Source: Gracilaria domingensis (lineage: Eukaryota; Rhodophyta; Florideophyceae; Gracilariales; Gracilariaceae). From it: a DNA stretch of 64,000 bases. A program made the translations under genes and the position numbers. The DNA lies in NCBI GenBank assembly GCA_022539475.1, contig VCMS01000159.1, forward strand, positions 124,001 to 188,000, written 5' to 3'. Positions 1-11,100 of the stretch are shown here, piece by piece (position 1 is the stretch's first letter; each line of letters opens with the position of its first letter). The notes under the pieces are model-generated. The model had not been told where the DNA came from. It made no database searches and was given only the letters and a program-made list of their open reading frames with translations.

Positions 1-950
1 CTTGGCGTCATGGGAGAAAGATGAGCTGCTAGCTCCTACTAGCCAACTAACACAGGACTCAGTGCATAGTATCGTTCCAGGAGATGGATGTCCAGCAAAA
101 CATCCGTTACATGGCCAAAGCTAACAGCATCTCTCTCCCTCATATCACAAGTCGCGCATTCTTCGCAGACACCACGGTGTCGAATCTTTCTCAGCCATGC
201 CGGTGAAGACAAGGAAACTATCGCTCGCCCATTGTAAAACCGACTTCGCTTGCGTGGCTTATCCGTTTCGAAATATCGGCTTGCTCAGTTCCACGCTGTC
301 GCTGGGCGTCCAGAAAATAGAGCGGCGTTCTAAGGTCTTTGAAACAGCAATCAGGCGCATCACGTCCCGCACTAGGCAACGTGAGAAGCAAAGCATGATG
401 AGCCAGCCGCAAAATTGAGCACACAGCCGTCGTGCCCGGCAAGGCAGCACCCGGAATAGAAAAATGCGCGCATTGTGACGCTCAAGAATTCTCTCATGAT
501 GAAAGCGTATTGCGCGCGGTTTGGTGTCTTTCCATGCTTCTCCTCGCTGATTACCCTTGCTAAACTCTTTCACGGCCAGGCCTCGAGAAGGCCTTTGTTA
601 GAATCGCACAACACGGCGCGACCGAAATTCTCCCGTGAAGTACCGACGGTACGCATCACCACCGAGGAAGTTGGCCAACGAGCTCACAACGGCCAAGCAC
701 AATCTCGGAGCCGTCGTCAGATTCGTCGGGCATCTCTAGCCGTGACCGTGATGCCCATCATGAGTGCTCAAACCGCGAATGCTCAAGCGTTTCGGTGTAA
801 CACAGCCACGCAACGATGTAGCGAGGAAAGCTGAGCGAAAGCGGGTCCGAGATTGATAGAGTGCATGTGAGCAACGGGGATCTATGCTGCGGTGCAGTTG
901 TTGTGGAGATGATATCGTGGTACAAAGCTGTTGTCTTCCAAATAAAACAG
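1..950. repeat. Duplicated block A, copy 1 (decayed TIR receptor DNA)
   Basis: This stretch matches 19074-20230 in direct orientation. The first about 860 bases are nearly identical by eye; the match then resumes near 860-950 after about 200 extra bases present only in the other copy. Read on the plus strand near 183-235 it encodes a TIR N-terminus resembling RIFLSHAGEDKETIARPL, then goes out of frame. Read on the minus strand near 595-720 it encodes the module GSEIVLGRCEL that also lies near the end of the intact receptor gene. The block is therefore relic receptor DNA from more than one source, copied as a unit. No intact gene is present. Confidence 0.8.
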
Positions 951-1291
951 TTCCATTTCAACCCTTGTTTCCAACCCACTCAATGAAAGTGTGTGAAAAC
1001 GGTGGGGCAGGAGAGCAACTGCTGTTGGATTTCGTGTTGAATGATTGGTTAGAAAGGAACTCGGCAGAACATGGCGATCTGATGCAAGCCTGGCTCTCCT
1101 AAGGTAAACATACATGTTCCATATTCGAAGCTGACGCTCAGTTCAAGAACTGCTGACTATCGGCGATGGTCCCATCACGCCACTGATGGGCAGAAAAGCG
1201 GTAAAAAGACGGGAATTAGAAACGGTAAATTCTCATTAGCTGCCAGGGCGCGGTCGTAAGTTACGACTCGTAACGAGTGAAGCCTAGAACC

Positions 1292-1525
1292 TCACGAATT
1301 GACCACTGCTTTGCCACAAACTCGGAACAGATGCCGACGGGGATGGTGTTCATGGAATGCGTCTTGACCTGAAGGCAACCGTCGCCAAAACGGAAGGAGT
1401 CGTTGTCGAGAAGAAGCTGAAATGCTATGCCTGCTAAAGCGCTTCCACAACGGACAGGCTATAGCTTTCTTGTGCTCATTAGCATGGCTGATGAAGATCC
1501 GAAACGACAGGTTCTGGGTAGACAC
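1292..1525 (-). pseudogene. TIR-domain relic
   Basis: The minus-strand reading FRIFISHANEHKKAIACPLW is a clear relative of the TIR start of the intact receptor at 2695-7014. After about 35 residues the match moves to another frame, where the box around the conserved catalytic glutamate can still be seen in altered form. No NB-ARC segment follows, so this is a truncated, frameshifted fragment. The family assignment is firm because the aligned spacing is retained; function is presumably lost. Confidence 0.7.
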
Positions 1526-1683
1526 AGAAACTGATGAGCCGCCAGCTCCTGACGAGCATTGGATGTATCACTGGGTGCAAGGCCGGGTTGCAGGCGATCG
1601 GAGTTGAAGAATAGAAAAAACGTACACCCGCAATTAAAACTTGATCTGCTTCTGACTGGGAGTCGCCTTCAAAGTTTGAAACC

Positions 1684-2094
1684 TCAAAAGTTTTCTTGCC
1701 TTGCTGGCATTGAAAGGGCCAACAGCTCGCAAACTACAGCCCCTTTCCGATCCTTGACCTCCAGCTCTTCTTCCCGTCCATCTTTCGCGCCATCCGGCGC
1801 CGTCGTACTACTCCGATCTTCACACGTGCTCTCGGAGAAAACTGCTGCGGGACGCCAGCGAAGAGAAGGTGTCTCGTGGGCCAGCGTGGAATGCCGCAAG
1901 ATCGCATCTCTGTTTTGAAGTGCGCAGCACCACCGCGGAAGTTCCACAGGGGCGTGTTCGCATCTGCTCAGCACGATTTCCGATCCAATCTCTGCAAAGT
2001 CGTGCACCCCTCGCCACGATGGCCCCCACCGTCGGAGCCCGGACAAAGTCACATTCCAAGCTGAATCCTTAGGCGCCGCCGAATCGACGGGCAC
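1684..2094 (-). pseudogene. Receptor-gene linker relic (open frame, 136 codons)
   Basis: An open minus-strand frame carries a segment like IGSEIVLSRCEHAPVELPRW, related to the GSEIVLG.CERALGN module in the tail of the intact receptor (2695-7014) and to the minus-strand reading of block A. No TIR, P-loop or WD40 unit is in frame with it. I read it as a fragment of the same gene family that happens to remain open. It could be a short expressed protein, but nothing in the sequence supports that. Confidence 0.4.
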
Positions 2095-2199
2095 CTTGTC
2101 GTGGCGCGAGGCTCGTTCCGTTCAGTCTAAGCTGGGTCTCGAGGAATGGCGTTGAGAAAGATGTGCAAGACATGGGGCATTCTCCCTAGTTTCGGCTGG

Positions 2200-2820
2200 T
2201 GCACGTCATAGCCGTTGATGTTTGGCACGGCGCATTCGCAAGTGTTCGAGATATTCATCTCCGAGCCGTTTTCCGGGACATTGCACACCGCAACGACTCG
2301 CTCTGTGGGCGCAAATGATGAGCCCGTGCAAACAGAACGGCGCCTTCACCCGCAATGTTCACACAATCTTCTCAGATGATCGCATGATGTCACAATTCAG
2401 TTGCACACCGTCTGCTGTACATCGACTTGCGTTGCCCCGTGCTTACGCTACACATTCAGCCCTGCCCGAAAAGAGTGCGATTCTTATCAAGGCAGCAGTC
2501 ATATTGATCACGACCTCCAGTACGCAGCATGAGAAGCGGAGCGAGTTCAACGCGCAGCAGGAGCATACACTCATCGCAGTGAAAATCAGAGCAGTGGACG
2601 AGAGAAATGTTTTCACTGTCGAGAAGACGTAAAGCAGGTTGTTGGCGCCAATGACTGACATGCTCGGCGCGAGAACAGATGGCTCTCTGTGGCGTCAGCG
2701 CACAATACGACACGATCGGAAGTCTTGTGTAAAGTACACATCACCGCCGCCGACGTTGCCCAACGCGCGTTCGCACGTGCCTAGCACAATCTCAGAGCCG
2801 TTCTCTGCGACGCCGCGCAC
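2200..2820. repeat. Duplicated block C, copy 1
   Basis: This matches 20330-20955 in direct orientation with many substitutions (roughly three quarters identical by eye). The right part overlaps the 3' end of the receptor gene, and in both copies the minus strand encodes a similar protein end around GGDVYFT.DF. The left part would lie 3' of that gene. It shows that a second, now broken, receptor gene with its downstream region stood at 20.3-21.3 kb. Confidence 0.7.
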
Positions 2821-5800
2821 CTCCCGCTGCGATGGTTCCCAGTGGGCACCATCGCAGCGGGAGGGAACTTCCCACCCGTCGGGCCCAGACCGCATGAGGT
2901 CGGGCGCGTCGATGGTACGCTGCCACGCGGCGTCACTTGACGTTGGTACGCACTCAGCGCCGTCGCCGACCAACGTCAACAGCAGTTGCAGCGTGCAACT
3001 GTCGAAAACTTCCGAGTCGGACTCCGAGTGGGCGACGTGTTGTGTCAGAAGTTCCGACACAACACGTTGCCCAGACCACGTGAGCTCGAGCGCGTCGATG
3101 GTACGCTGCCACGCAGCGTCACTTGACGTTAGTACGCACTCAGCGCCATCGCCGTTCAACGTCCACAGCCGTTGCATTTCGAAGTCTTCCGACACAACAC
3201 GGCTGCCGTCCGCGTTTAAAGCAACACGTTGCACCCAGTGTGTGTGACCTTCGAGCGGCTTAACGAGGGTAGTGCCGCTTTCAGCATCCCACACACGCAC
3301 AGTCATGTCGTACGAGCCGGACACGATGCGAGTGCCGTCTGCGTTTGCAGCCACGCACATTACTGCCCCCGTATGACCTCGGAGCGGCTGCCCGACCGCG
3401 TTGCCGCTTGCAGCATCCCACACACGCAGAGTCATGTCATTTGAGCCAGAGACGATGCGGGTGCGGTCCGCGTTAATAGCTACGCACCTCACTTTTTCTG
3501 TGTGACCTTGGAGCCTCTGCCCTTCGGCGTTGCCGCTCTCAGCGTCCCACACACGCACCGTTCCGTCGTATGAGCCAGACACAATGCGAGTCCCATCCGC
3601 GCTCATCGCCACGCAATTCACCCCGCCTGTGTGACCTTCGAGCGTCTGCAAGACAGCGTTGCCGTTCTCAGCGTCCCACACACGCACAGTCATGTCTTCT
3701 GAGCCCGACACGACGCGAGTGCCGTCCACATTTATAGCCACGCACTTCACCAAGTTTGTGTGACCTTCGAGCAGCTGCCCGACGACGTTCCCGCTCTCAA
3801 CATCCCAAACACGCACCATTTTGTCCCAAGAGCCAGACACGATGCGAGTGCCGTCCGCGTTTACAGCTACGCACTCGACCCAGTCTGTGTGTCCTCGGAG
3901 TGGCTGCCCGACGGCGTTGCCGCTTTCGGCATCCCACACACGCACCGTTCTGTCCAATGAACCGGATACGATGCGACTCCTATCCGCGCTTACAGCCACG
4001 CACCTCACCGCCGCTGTGTGACCTTGTAGCAACTGCCCCACCTCTTTTCCGCTCAGTGTGTCAAACACCAAAATACCATCTATACCGTGCGCAAGCAGAG
4101 TTCCATCCGCGCAAAAGGCGATAGATGAGTAAAAGATGTGCTTTAAAACGTTCTCGCAAACCCCTGTGTGTCTGTTCCACACACGAATGTGTCCATCTTC
4201 GTGGGCTGTGAAAACTATTCTTTGATCCGGCAACAACGAGGCGCACCGGACTTCTCCACATGACACACCCGACATTTCGAGCTTCTCTTCTTTGTAGTAT
4301 TCGTTCCATGTGTCATACCTTCCCACATGCATGTCATAGCCTCGTACGTCGGACGACAAAATCCAGACAGCTTCACGCTCTATGCGAATGCACAACACTC
4401 TATCGTGAACGTTGATAACTTGCAGTGCAACACAACCTGCCTGTTCGAGCAGACCTTCCGACGCTTTCAGCCATGGCTTAGGTGCAAACCTTTCCATCCT
4501 CTCCACGAAATTCTTCGTCAACGCGCTCCGTTTCGCGTGCCACAGCAACCGCCCGTGAACCTGGAACCAACCCTCCTCCACACACGGGTTCTCTCTTACA
4601 AAAAATGCGCCTCTTCTAGCAGCTCGGCCAATCATGTGAAGATGTTCCCTGTGGTAGGTCGGTTGCGGAGAATGATCGCTGCATACTTCTTTTCCATGAC
4701 CCAAGTCGTCTTCCACACTAAGGATTCCACTCTCAACAAGTCGCTTCACAATCCACTGTGGTTGCGATAACAGGCAAAGCAGCTGCTCTCCATATCCTGA
4801 ATTCCGAAGAATCCTGCAAACGTTGTTGTGTATGTAACCATCATCTTCAGCATTCCACCACGCCTGACACAAACTAGAACTTGAAACAACTTGCTTGCTG
4901 GCCCCCGCTCTGACAGATTCTCCAATCTCCCTCTCAGATTCCAGTTGTGACTTTGGCGCGGGCTCTATTCCTACCCCGCAAATTTCCCAATGTTGCCGTC
5001 CAGTCAACAATTCATCTCCTTCACCTTCGCCGTATCGAAAGCGCTTGACAGCTGTAGTTTGATGCTGCTCCCTGTTTCTTGTTCCATGCGGCCTTTTGCG
5101 ACTCATAGCATTGTAGACTGTATCATCAGCTTCAGTACAACCCTCCAGATGTCTCCCTATGTACGAAAGTGATTCATCTCTTTCAATGCTTTGCTCAGAC
5201 AGCACGTAATTCCTCACAAGGGTTTTGAAGAAAGCTCTCGTCTCCCCCAATTCCTTGGCTTTGCGAGTGGCAATTTCTAAAATCAAGTCATGCACGCGCA
5301 CATACACCCGACCGTAGGCTCTTGTACTTTCCACGATTGAAACATATGCAAATGATTTCACTACTCGTTTCGTTTCCTGCAATGTATCCAAGTTCCATAG
5401 CTTTTGTAACATCTGTACAGGCACAGATTGCTGTTTTTGAATCACACTCAGAGCACGAAACCAGTACCCATATTTTCCATCTCCATCCCGTTTCTCAAGT
5501 ACTTCAAGAGAGATATCCACAATCTTTGGTATTGCGCCATATGTCTCCGCTTCAGTTTCCATCAAGTCCGTTTCTTCCGAGCAAACGTCCTCGCAAAAAT
5601 CTGACCATGCGTTTTCCTTTGGCGTGCTCGAAAATGAATATCGCCGTACGGAGCCCCCCACAATACCGAACCCAAGTGGAAGTCCTTGACACAATGTCAG
5701 AAAATAGTTGAACGCTCTTTCGTTCTTCCCATCAAGTACAGTGTTTCGCTCAAACCCCGCGTGTGTCATCAACATTCGTCGCGACAACTCCCCAGCCACC

Positions 5801-7014
5801 TCCTTCTCCTTGAACGCAATCACCTTATTCGCCCGGACCAGAAAATGGTTGTCTCTTGTTGTGTATGCCAATCGACTTTTTGTGTTCAACATGACCCCTA
5901 GAGTTGTCAACACGTTAGAGTCTATTCCGCCCACATTCCAAATATCGTCAACAAGAAACAAACATGAATGTGGTCCAAACCATTGTGCAGCCTTCTGAGA
6001 TGCCTCGCTAACAGATTTGCAAGTCCTTATCTCTCTTGACAGCTTCACCCCCCTTGTACAGTGAACGATATTCGCGATTTCTTCAATAACAGTCGATACA
6101 CCAGAATCGTTTCCAAGTTGAAGGTAAAGAATACCCCCATCAAATACACTTTTGATTTCACTGTCTTCCGCAAGTCCTCTCAAAGCGCACGTCTTACCAA
6201 CTCCCCCTTTTCCACTAGCCACAACAGCAACAATTCGGCTCTCACTGTCTTCCAAAACTGCTGCCTTCAACCTTCCCTCGCATGTGGTTAGCGAATTATA
6301 GTCCAAAGTCAATCGCGGTGGGTTAGGGAGCACCATGTTGCATGACCCGTACACGTCTTGCTGCACAGTTGGGTTACTAACTATTCGATAACTGCTGTCT
6401 TTCAAACAAGATTTCTCAATTCCAAGACGTTCCAAAATGATGTTCTCAATAGTTTCGATAAACTTCTCTCTAGTTTCCACCATGTCAGGACTGTCCGAAT
6501 TAGATGCACCGCATTTATTCTCGATGCTCCATAGCTTTTTGGCTGTATGCAATGCATGCTTCACGTCTTTAAATGAAATAACATCCTCCAGAGCACGATT
6601 GAAAAGGCCGTGTCGAGAAAAGAGCTCACTGTACGTATCGAAAATGGTCCGATCACAGCACTGGCGAGTAGTAAAACGGTAGAACACGGGAATTAGCAAC
6701 GGTGGGGCCTCTTTGGCAGCAATTGCGTCGTCGTAACGCTCTACAAATGCCAAAAGCTCACGCATGGGCCATTGCTTTGCAACAAACTCGGGGCTCATGA
6801 TGAATACGCCCACAGGCGCGGTTTGCATCGCATGTTCCATGACCTTAGGGCAATCGTCACCGACACGGAATGATTCGTTGTCCAAAAACACGGAGAGACC
6901 ATGCTTGCGAAGGCGCTTATACAAAGGCCTGGCGATTGTTTCCTTGTCTTCACCGGCATGGCTGAGAAAGATTCGAACCGGTGGTACATCTGAAGAGAAA
7001 GCGCCTTCGACCAT
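2695..7014 (-). CDS. TIR/NB-ARC/WD40 immune-receptor-type protein
   Basis: A single 1439-codon frame. Residues 13-150 form a TIR domain (FLSHAGEDKE; Glu86 in WPMREL matches the catalytic Glu of NAD-cleaving TIRs). An NB-ARC ATPase follows: P-loop GKGGVGKT at 268-275, Walker B LVDDIW at 354-359, GLPL at 444-447, winged-helix-like LQKLWNLDTL near 536. A linker leads to WD40 repeats from about 990 to 1280. By analogy with plant and fungal NLR proteins, the WD40 part would sense a ligand, NB-ARC would be the switch and TIR would signal; this role is inferred. The start Met lies 12 residues before the TIR core. Six WD40 units are exactly 43 residues and almost identical except at a few exposed positions. 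The tail holds a 62-codon duplication and a run of inverted repeats. Decayed relatives flank it on both sides. Plus-strand frames inside it are shadows. Confidence 0.9.
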   Translation of the reverse strand: MVEGAFSSDVPPVRIFLSHAGEDKETIARPLYKRLRKHGLSVFLDNESFRVGDDCPKVMEHAMQTAPVGVFIMSPEFVAKQWPMRELLAFVERYDDAIAAKEAPPLLIPVFYRFTTRQCCDRTIFDTYSELFSRHGLFNRALEDVISFKDVKHALHTAKKLWSIENKCGASNSDSPDMVETREKFIETIENIILERLGIEKSCLKDSSYRIVSNPTVQQDVYGSCNMVLPNPPRLTLDYNSLTTCEGRLKAAVLEDSESRIVAVVASGKGGVGKTCALRGLAEDSEIKSVFDGGILYLQLGNDSGVSTVIEEIANIVHCTRGVKLSREIRTCKSVSEASQKAAQWFGPHSCLFLVDDIWNVGGIDSNVLTTLGVMLNTKSRLAYTTRDNHFLVRANKVIAFKEKEVAGELSRRMLMTHAGFERNTVLDGKNERAFNYFLTLCQGLPLGFGIVGGSVRRYSFSSTPKENAWSDFCEDVCSEETDLMETEAETYGAIPKIVDISLEVLEKRDGDGKYGYWFRALSVIQKQQSVPVQMLQKLWNLDTLQETKRVVKSFAYVSIVESTRAYGRVYVRVHDLILEIATRKAKELGETRAFFKTLVRNYVLSEQSIERDESLSYIGRHLEGCTEADDTVYNAMSRKRPHGTRNREQHQTTAVKRFRYGEGEGDELLTGRQHWEICGVGIEPAPKSQLESEREIGESVRAGASKQVVSSSSLCQAWWNAEDDGYIHNNVCRILRNSGYGEQLLCLLSQPQWIVKRLVESGILSVEDDLGHGKEVCSDHSPQPTYHREHLHMIGRAARRGAFFVRENPCVEEGWFQVHGRLLWHAKRSALTKNFVERMERFAPKPWLKASEGLLEQAGCVALQVINVHDRVLCIRIEREAVWILSSDVRGYDMHVGRYDTWNEYYKEEKLEMSGVSCGEVRCASLLPDQRIVFTAHEDGHIRVWNRHTGVCENVLKHIFYSSIAFCADGTLLAHGIDGILVFDTLSGKEVGQLLQGHTAAVRCVAVSADRSRIVSGSLDRTVRVWDAESGNAVGQPLRGHTDWVECVAVNADGTRIVSGSWDKMVRVWDVESGNVVGQLLEGHTNLVKCVAINVDGTRVVSGSEDMTVRVWDAENGNAVLQTLEGHTGGVNCVAMSADGTRIVSGSYDGTVRVWDAESGNAEGQRLQGHTEKVRCVAINADRTRIVSGSNDMTLRVWDAASGNAVGQPLRGHTGAVMCVAANADGTRIVSGSYDMTVRVWDAESGTTLVKPLEGHTHWVQRVALNADGSRVVSEDFEMQRLWTLNGDGAECVLTSSDAAWQRTIDALELTWSGQRVVSELLTQHVAHSESDSEVFDSCTLQLLLTLVGDGAECVPTSSDAAWQRTIDAPDLMRSGPDGWEVPSRCDGAHWEPSQREVRGVAENGSEIVLGTCERALGNVGGGDVYFTQDFRSCRIVR
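2821..3067. repeat. Five consecutive hairpins inside the receptor tail
   Basis: Perfect inverted arms are seen at 2821-2835/2849-2863 (15 bp), 2937-2947/2969-2979 (11 bp), 2983-2990/2994-3001 (8 bp), 3014-3018/3020-3024 (5 bp) and 3035-3046/3056-3067 (12 bp). They lie in the newer-looking copy of a 186-bp duplication; the sister copy, about 186 bp further right, is only imperfectly paired at the matching places. All are within coding DNA and keep the reading frame. Confidence 0.85.
3180..4024 (-). repeat. 129-bp tandem repeats encoding WD40 units
   Basis: GHT codons recur at exact 129-bp steps (about 3243, 3372, 3501, 3630, 3759, 3888, 4017 on the plus strand), each unit encoding 43 residues. 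The framework (GHT..V.CVA...D..RIVSGS.D.TVRVWD) is constant. Changes gather at positions 4, 5, 7, 11-12, 23 and 25-26 of each unit. The last unit is degenerate and runs into the tail duplication. Confidence 0.9.
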
Positions 7015-7844
7015 GGAGGAATGACGAAGTGTTGCTTTTGGCTAGAAACTTGGCGTAGCACTCTTGAGGTAAAGGAAACTGTGAGCAGAAGCTTGAGTTG
7101 GTTTGGTGACCTCGTGACCGCAGTTTTCGCGACTGTGAGCGGACCAAAGTGATGCCACGCACGGTGGAAAGCTACAGCCCAGCAGAGTTGCGTTCGGCTG
7201 CGACATGTCCATGACGGACCGGCGGTAGAGCCAGCTGTGATTGCGCTCGGGTAGCCTTCTAATAAGATACTTGTGTGTACCGAAATCTGTGCGCGCTCGC
7301 GGGGTGAAACAACGTTAGAGAGAACGAGCCAAACTATCCTGCTCACCAATGAAACAGAGAAAGGCCTCCTGGGAGATCATGTCTGAGCTATTCACCAAAG
7401 GAGACTCATTCCACAAAACAACGACATTCACGAGTGAACAGACGTGTAAACAAAAAAAAAAACATTGTAACGTGCGCGTGACGAATGCATTCGTACCCCT
7501 GGTAGTACCAGGCTGGTACACATCATCATGATCTACGTGCGACGAGCAATCCATGCCCAGGAAGCCACAGCTGCTCCTTCTCCGGCCTGTTTCCCACGTG
7601 TGCAGATCAGCAACGACCAACAGCACCGCGTTCCAAAACCGGTTCCAAAATGGACACAGCATGCGAACAGAACGCGATCCTTGCGATGATCGCCATCCGC
7701 GATGTTCACACAACCGTCGCTGTCGATCGCATGCGTGTTCCAGCTCGTTCGAACGACAGGCCGTCTAGAGAATAGCAACTTGACTAGCACTGCACTTCAC
7801 TGGCAAGATCGGTCATGCCAATCACAACTTAAGAGCACGCAGCG
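7015..7844. other. Intergenic stretch upstream of the receptor gene
   Basis: This contains the presumed promoter of the minus-strand receptor gene. Short frames on both strands show no family resemblance. An A-run lies at about 7449-7461. No convincing TATA box was seen. Confidence 0.4.
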
Positions 7845-7849
7845 TCAGA
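7845..7849. repeat. Target-site duplication TCAGA (left)
   Basis: The five bases before the left LTR are repeated directly after the right LTR (13446-13450), as expected from LTR-element integration. Confidence 0.85.
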
Positions 7850-8164
7850 TGTCGACAAACAACACTGAGATGTTGTTGTGCTCGGACAGGGAGCGCTGGC
7901 TATCCTGTCTGTCCACGAGGACTCTGAGCGGAGGAAAACGCGAGCAACGACACAGGTCTGCTTGCTCTTGCAGTATGCTTTACTGTTGCGACTAGATTCC
8001 TGTCCGGGCTAGAAGGTGACAACGAGCCTAGCCTGGACTGCTAAGTAGCTACGCAAGTTATCCGCACAGTGCGATGGACTAATATCGATACCATAGTGTT
8101 CGAAGAGTATCGACAAAGAAGATGTAATGTCGACGCAAGTAGTCACGGACTTGTAGGATCAACA
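7850..8164 (-). repeat. LTR, 3' copy
   Basis: A 315-bp terminal repeat matching 13131-13445 almost exactly; it begins TGTCGACA and ends GATCAACA on the plus strand. Confidence 0.92.
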
Positions 8165-8189
8165 GTCGGCATTTTTCAAGACGTCGACA

Positions 8190-11100
8190 TTACGACTGTC
8201 GAAGGTTCTCACTTGACCTTATTATCCACTGCTGGACAGGAACTGTGACCTTTCCAGTTTCCAGTAATTCTTCTAGCGGATGACAGCGAGTCAATTTCGT
8301 CAAACCATCTGCTGGGTTGTCAGAGCCGCGAATCCAGCCAATGTCGTCGATTTCGAAGCAGCTGTACGCCTCACGCGCGGCTTGTATGTCCAGCATTAAA
8401 CGTTTCTCAGATGTAGTTGTGCTCTTGATGATTGTTTTGAAGACCGAATCGCTATCAGTCAGCATTACAAGAGGAATATGTTGCTTGAGCATAGACTGCA
8501 GTTCTCGTTTGAAAAGATAGGCGAGATCAAATGCGTCTGAAAAAGCGTATAGTTCAGCTCCCATTACTGAACGAACTCGGCGGCGGCTCTTGTAGCTGGT
8601 ATAATGTACGATGTTGTGGTGACCAGTGTGATCACAAAGTGCGATTAAATAACCGAGTTGTGAGTGTTGCGAGGGCGTATTCGCAAAATAACTATCACTG
8701 TACACCCTAATATGCAACGTCTTCAAATCCAAACGCCTTTGTAAGATACCGCGGTCTGCAGAGGCGTGTATGCGGCGGATCAAAATGTTAATCTGATCAA
8801 TGTAGGGCTTTCCGAATTGGGCTTCAGTTACTTGGGCGAGGAGGTTAACGGTTGCAGCAATGTCAGGCCTCGTATGAACTAACCAAGCAAGTTCTTGACG
8901 TTTCGAGCGGAACTGAGGGAACGTGGCAGTAGCTTCAAGGAGTTCGATTCGAGAGGCAAACTTGGTCTGCTGAAGTTTGTAACCATTATCGCTGTTTGTG
9001 ATATCAATTCCGGCAAACCTGAAATTGTCGTAGACGCGGGGCTTGGAGTCAAATCTTGTTTCCGTAATGCGGGAGGAGTTGTCGAAAGAAGCGGTACCGG
9101 TACTGATTGTATCATCTACATACGCGCCTGTTAGTCCTTCTAGTTTGTCATGGACGACTTTGAAAAATAGGGACAGGTCTCCGGGGGTCGGCATCATCAT
9201 CAGGTCTTGGCGAAGGTGATTTGCAAAAGTACGATTCCAGTAGTCTCCTGAATCGCTTAAACCGTAAAGAGGTTTTAGCAATTTGAGTAGTTTGTCCTCT
9301 GAGAGGCAGAATTCGGCTGTCGGGCGTATGTATATGTCCCGCATGAGCTTGTCAGCAGATTGTAGATATGCTTGGGACACGTCTTGGGACCATACAGGGA
9401 AACCAAAAATAGCTGCTATCGCGATAAGTAGACGAATTGAAGACTGTTTCAAGGTGGTGCTTTGGTGTACTAATCGCAGCTTCTCGGAGTCGGTATGTCC
9501 TTGCACAATGAAACGAGCTTTGTAAATCTCGTTATCAGAGTCTGTGTTCTTGATCGATAGAGCAAACCGGCCACCAAGTATGTTGTGCGGTACAGTAGGA
9601 TCAAGTTCTTCACGGCAAATGACTTCGTACACACCACGTTTGGCAAGGCCGGCGAGCTCTTGAGCTTTAGAATCGTCAAAAAGCTGAAGGTTGCCACGGA
9701 AGTCAGAGGGGCTTAATATCTCTGTGATGTGGACCGAAGGAACCGAATTCGACCTGAAGCAGTTCAAACCTTGGTGAAGGCGACTCAACTCATCATCACC
9801 TACTTCTGTGGGATCTGGGAGCACGTGTGCTATACTGTAATGAGCCGTTCTTCCGTCCACGTCCACGGAAACTTGTTTACCCACCAACTTTAGGATAGTG
9901 TAGGGGCCAGTCCAGTGTTTCAACTTTTCGTCGTAGACCAAGACACGTTGACCTGGTTCCAAGAGGTATCTGGTGGCGGGCGGGATTTTGGAGCGAAGGG
10001 CCTGTTGAATGCGTAGTTTGGCAGTGATGGAGGCCATTTCGCGTCGAGCTGCTTCAAGGGCACGTAATCGCTCTTGTTGATTTGGAACTGTGGATGTGGG
10101 GATGGGAAAACGGGGCAATGTTCCGTACACAAGTAACGATGGGACGAGTCCTTCGGGTCCCATTGTGTCATTGATACCTTTCACTGCGTAACGAAGGGCA
10201 AGATCCGCGTCTAGAGACGGGCATTCATGGCGGACGGTGTTGAATATCCTCCTGAGGGGAGCATGGTAACGCTCACCTGATCCAATGCTGTTGTGGGATT
10301 GGACGCCTGAAATGCGAAGTTCAATGCCGTATTCCATTGTGCAATTTCCCCAATACTTAGAGGTGAATGCGGAGCCGCGATCTACACGCATGACTGAGGG
10401 AAAACCAGTATAAGTAGTGACCCAGGCTTCCAGGAATGCGTCCCAAATGTCCTTCGCGGATTCCCCTTTGAGAATCACGGCATTCTGGTAATGCGTTTGC
10501 GTATCGACGATGTGAAGGACAGGTATTCGTTTCTTCTTACCATACTTCAGAAACATCAGGTCTAGGGCGATCTCCTGATTGAACTGAATGTTTTCCTCGG
10601 GAATAGAAACACGGAAGCGAAAGGGTCGGGAGGAGAACCGCTGGCATGAAGCACACTTGTTCGAAATGTCTTGCAAAAGACGTTTGGTATCCGGCGAAAG
10701 ATCATCGGGCTTAGAGCGTTTTAAGAGGTTGAGGAGCTTTCCGGCGCTAGGATGGAAAAAGTGTTCGTGTAGCTTCTGTAGTTCGGATCGAGTGTAGAGG
10801 ATTGACGGTAAGCTCCATTCCAAGAAGAGGTGTCCGTGCTTGCGTTTAAGTGGTAGCGACCATCCTGCACGATGATGAACGAGCTGGTTTGTAACGTTGT
10901 TTGGGTAAAGTCCAAAACGATCCAAAACCTCTAGTCCAATCAGGAAAGGAATGTCCGCGGACACAACGTCAATGTTGATTGAGATGAAGGTGCCGTCTGG
11001 GGTGGGTATGCGGGCGGGCATGTTTCCAAGGCTGTTTCTGTATCCGTCCCCAAACTTGAAAGCATAAGGAGAAGGAGATAGTTTCAGCTTCAATCCCGCT

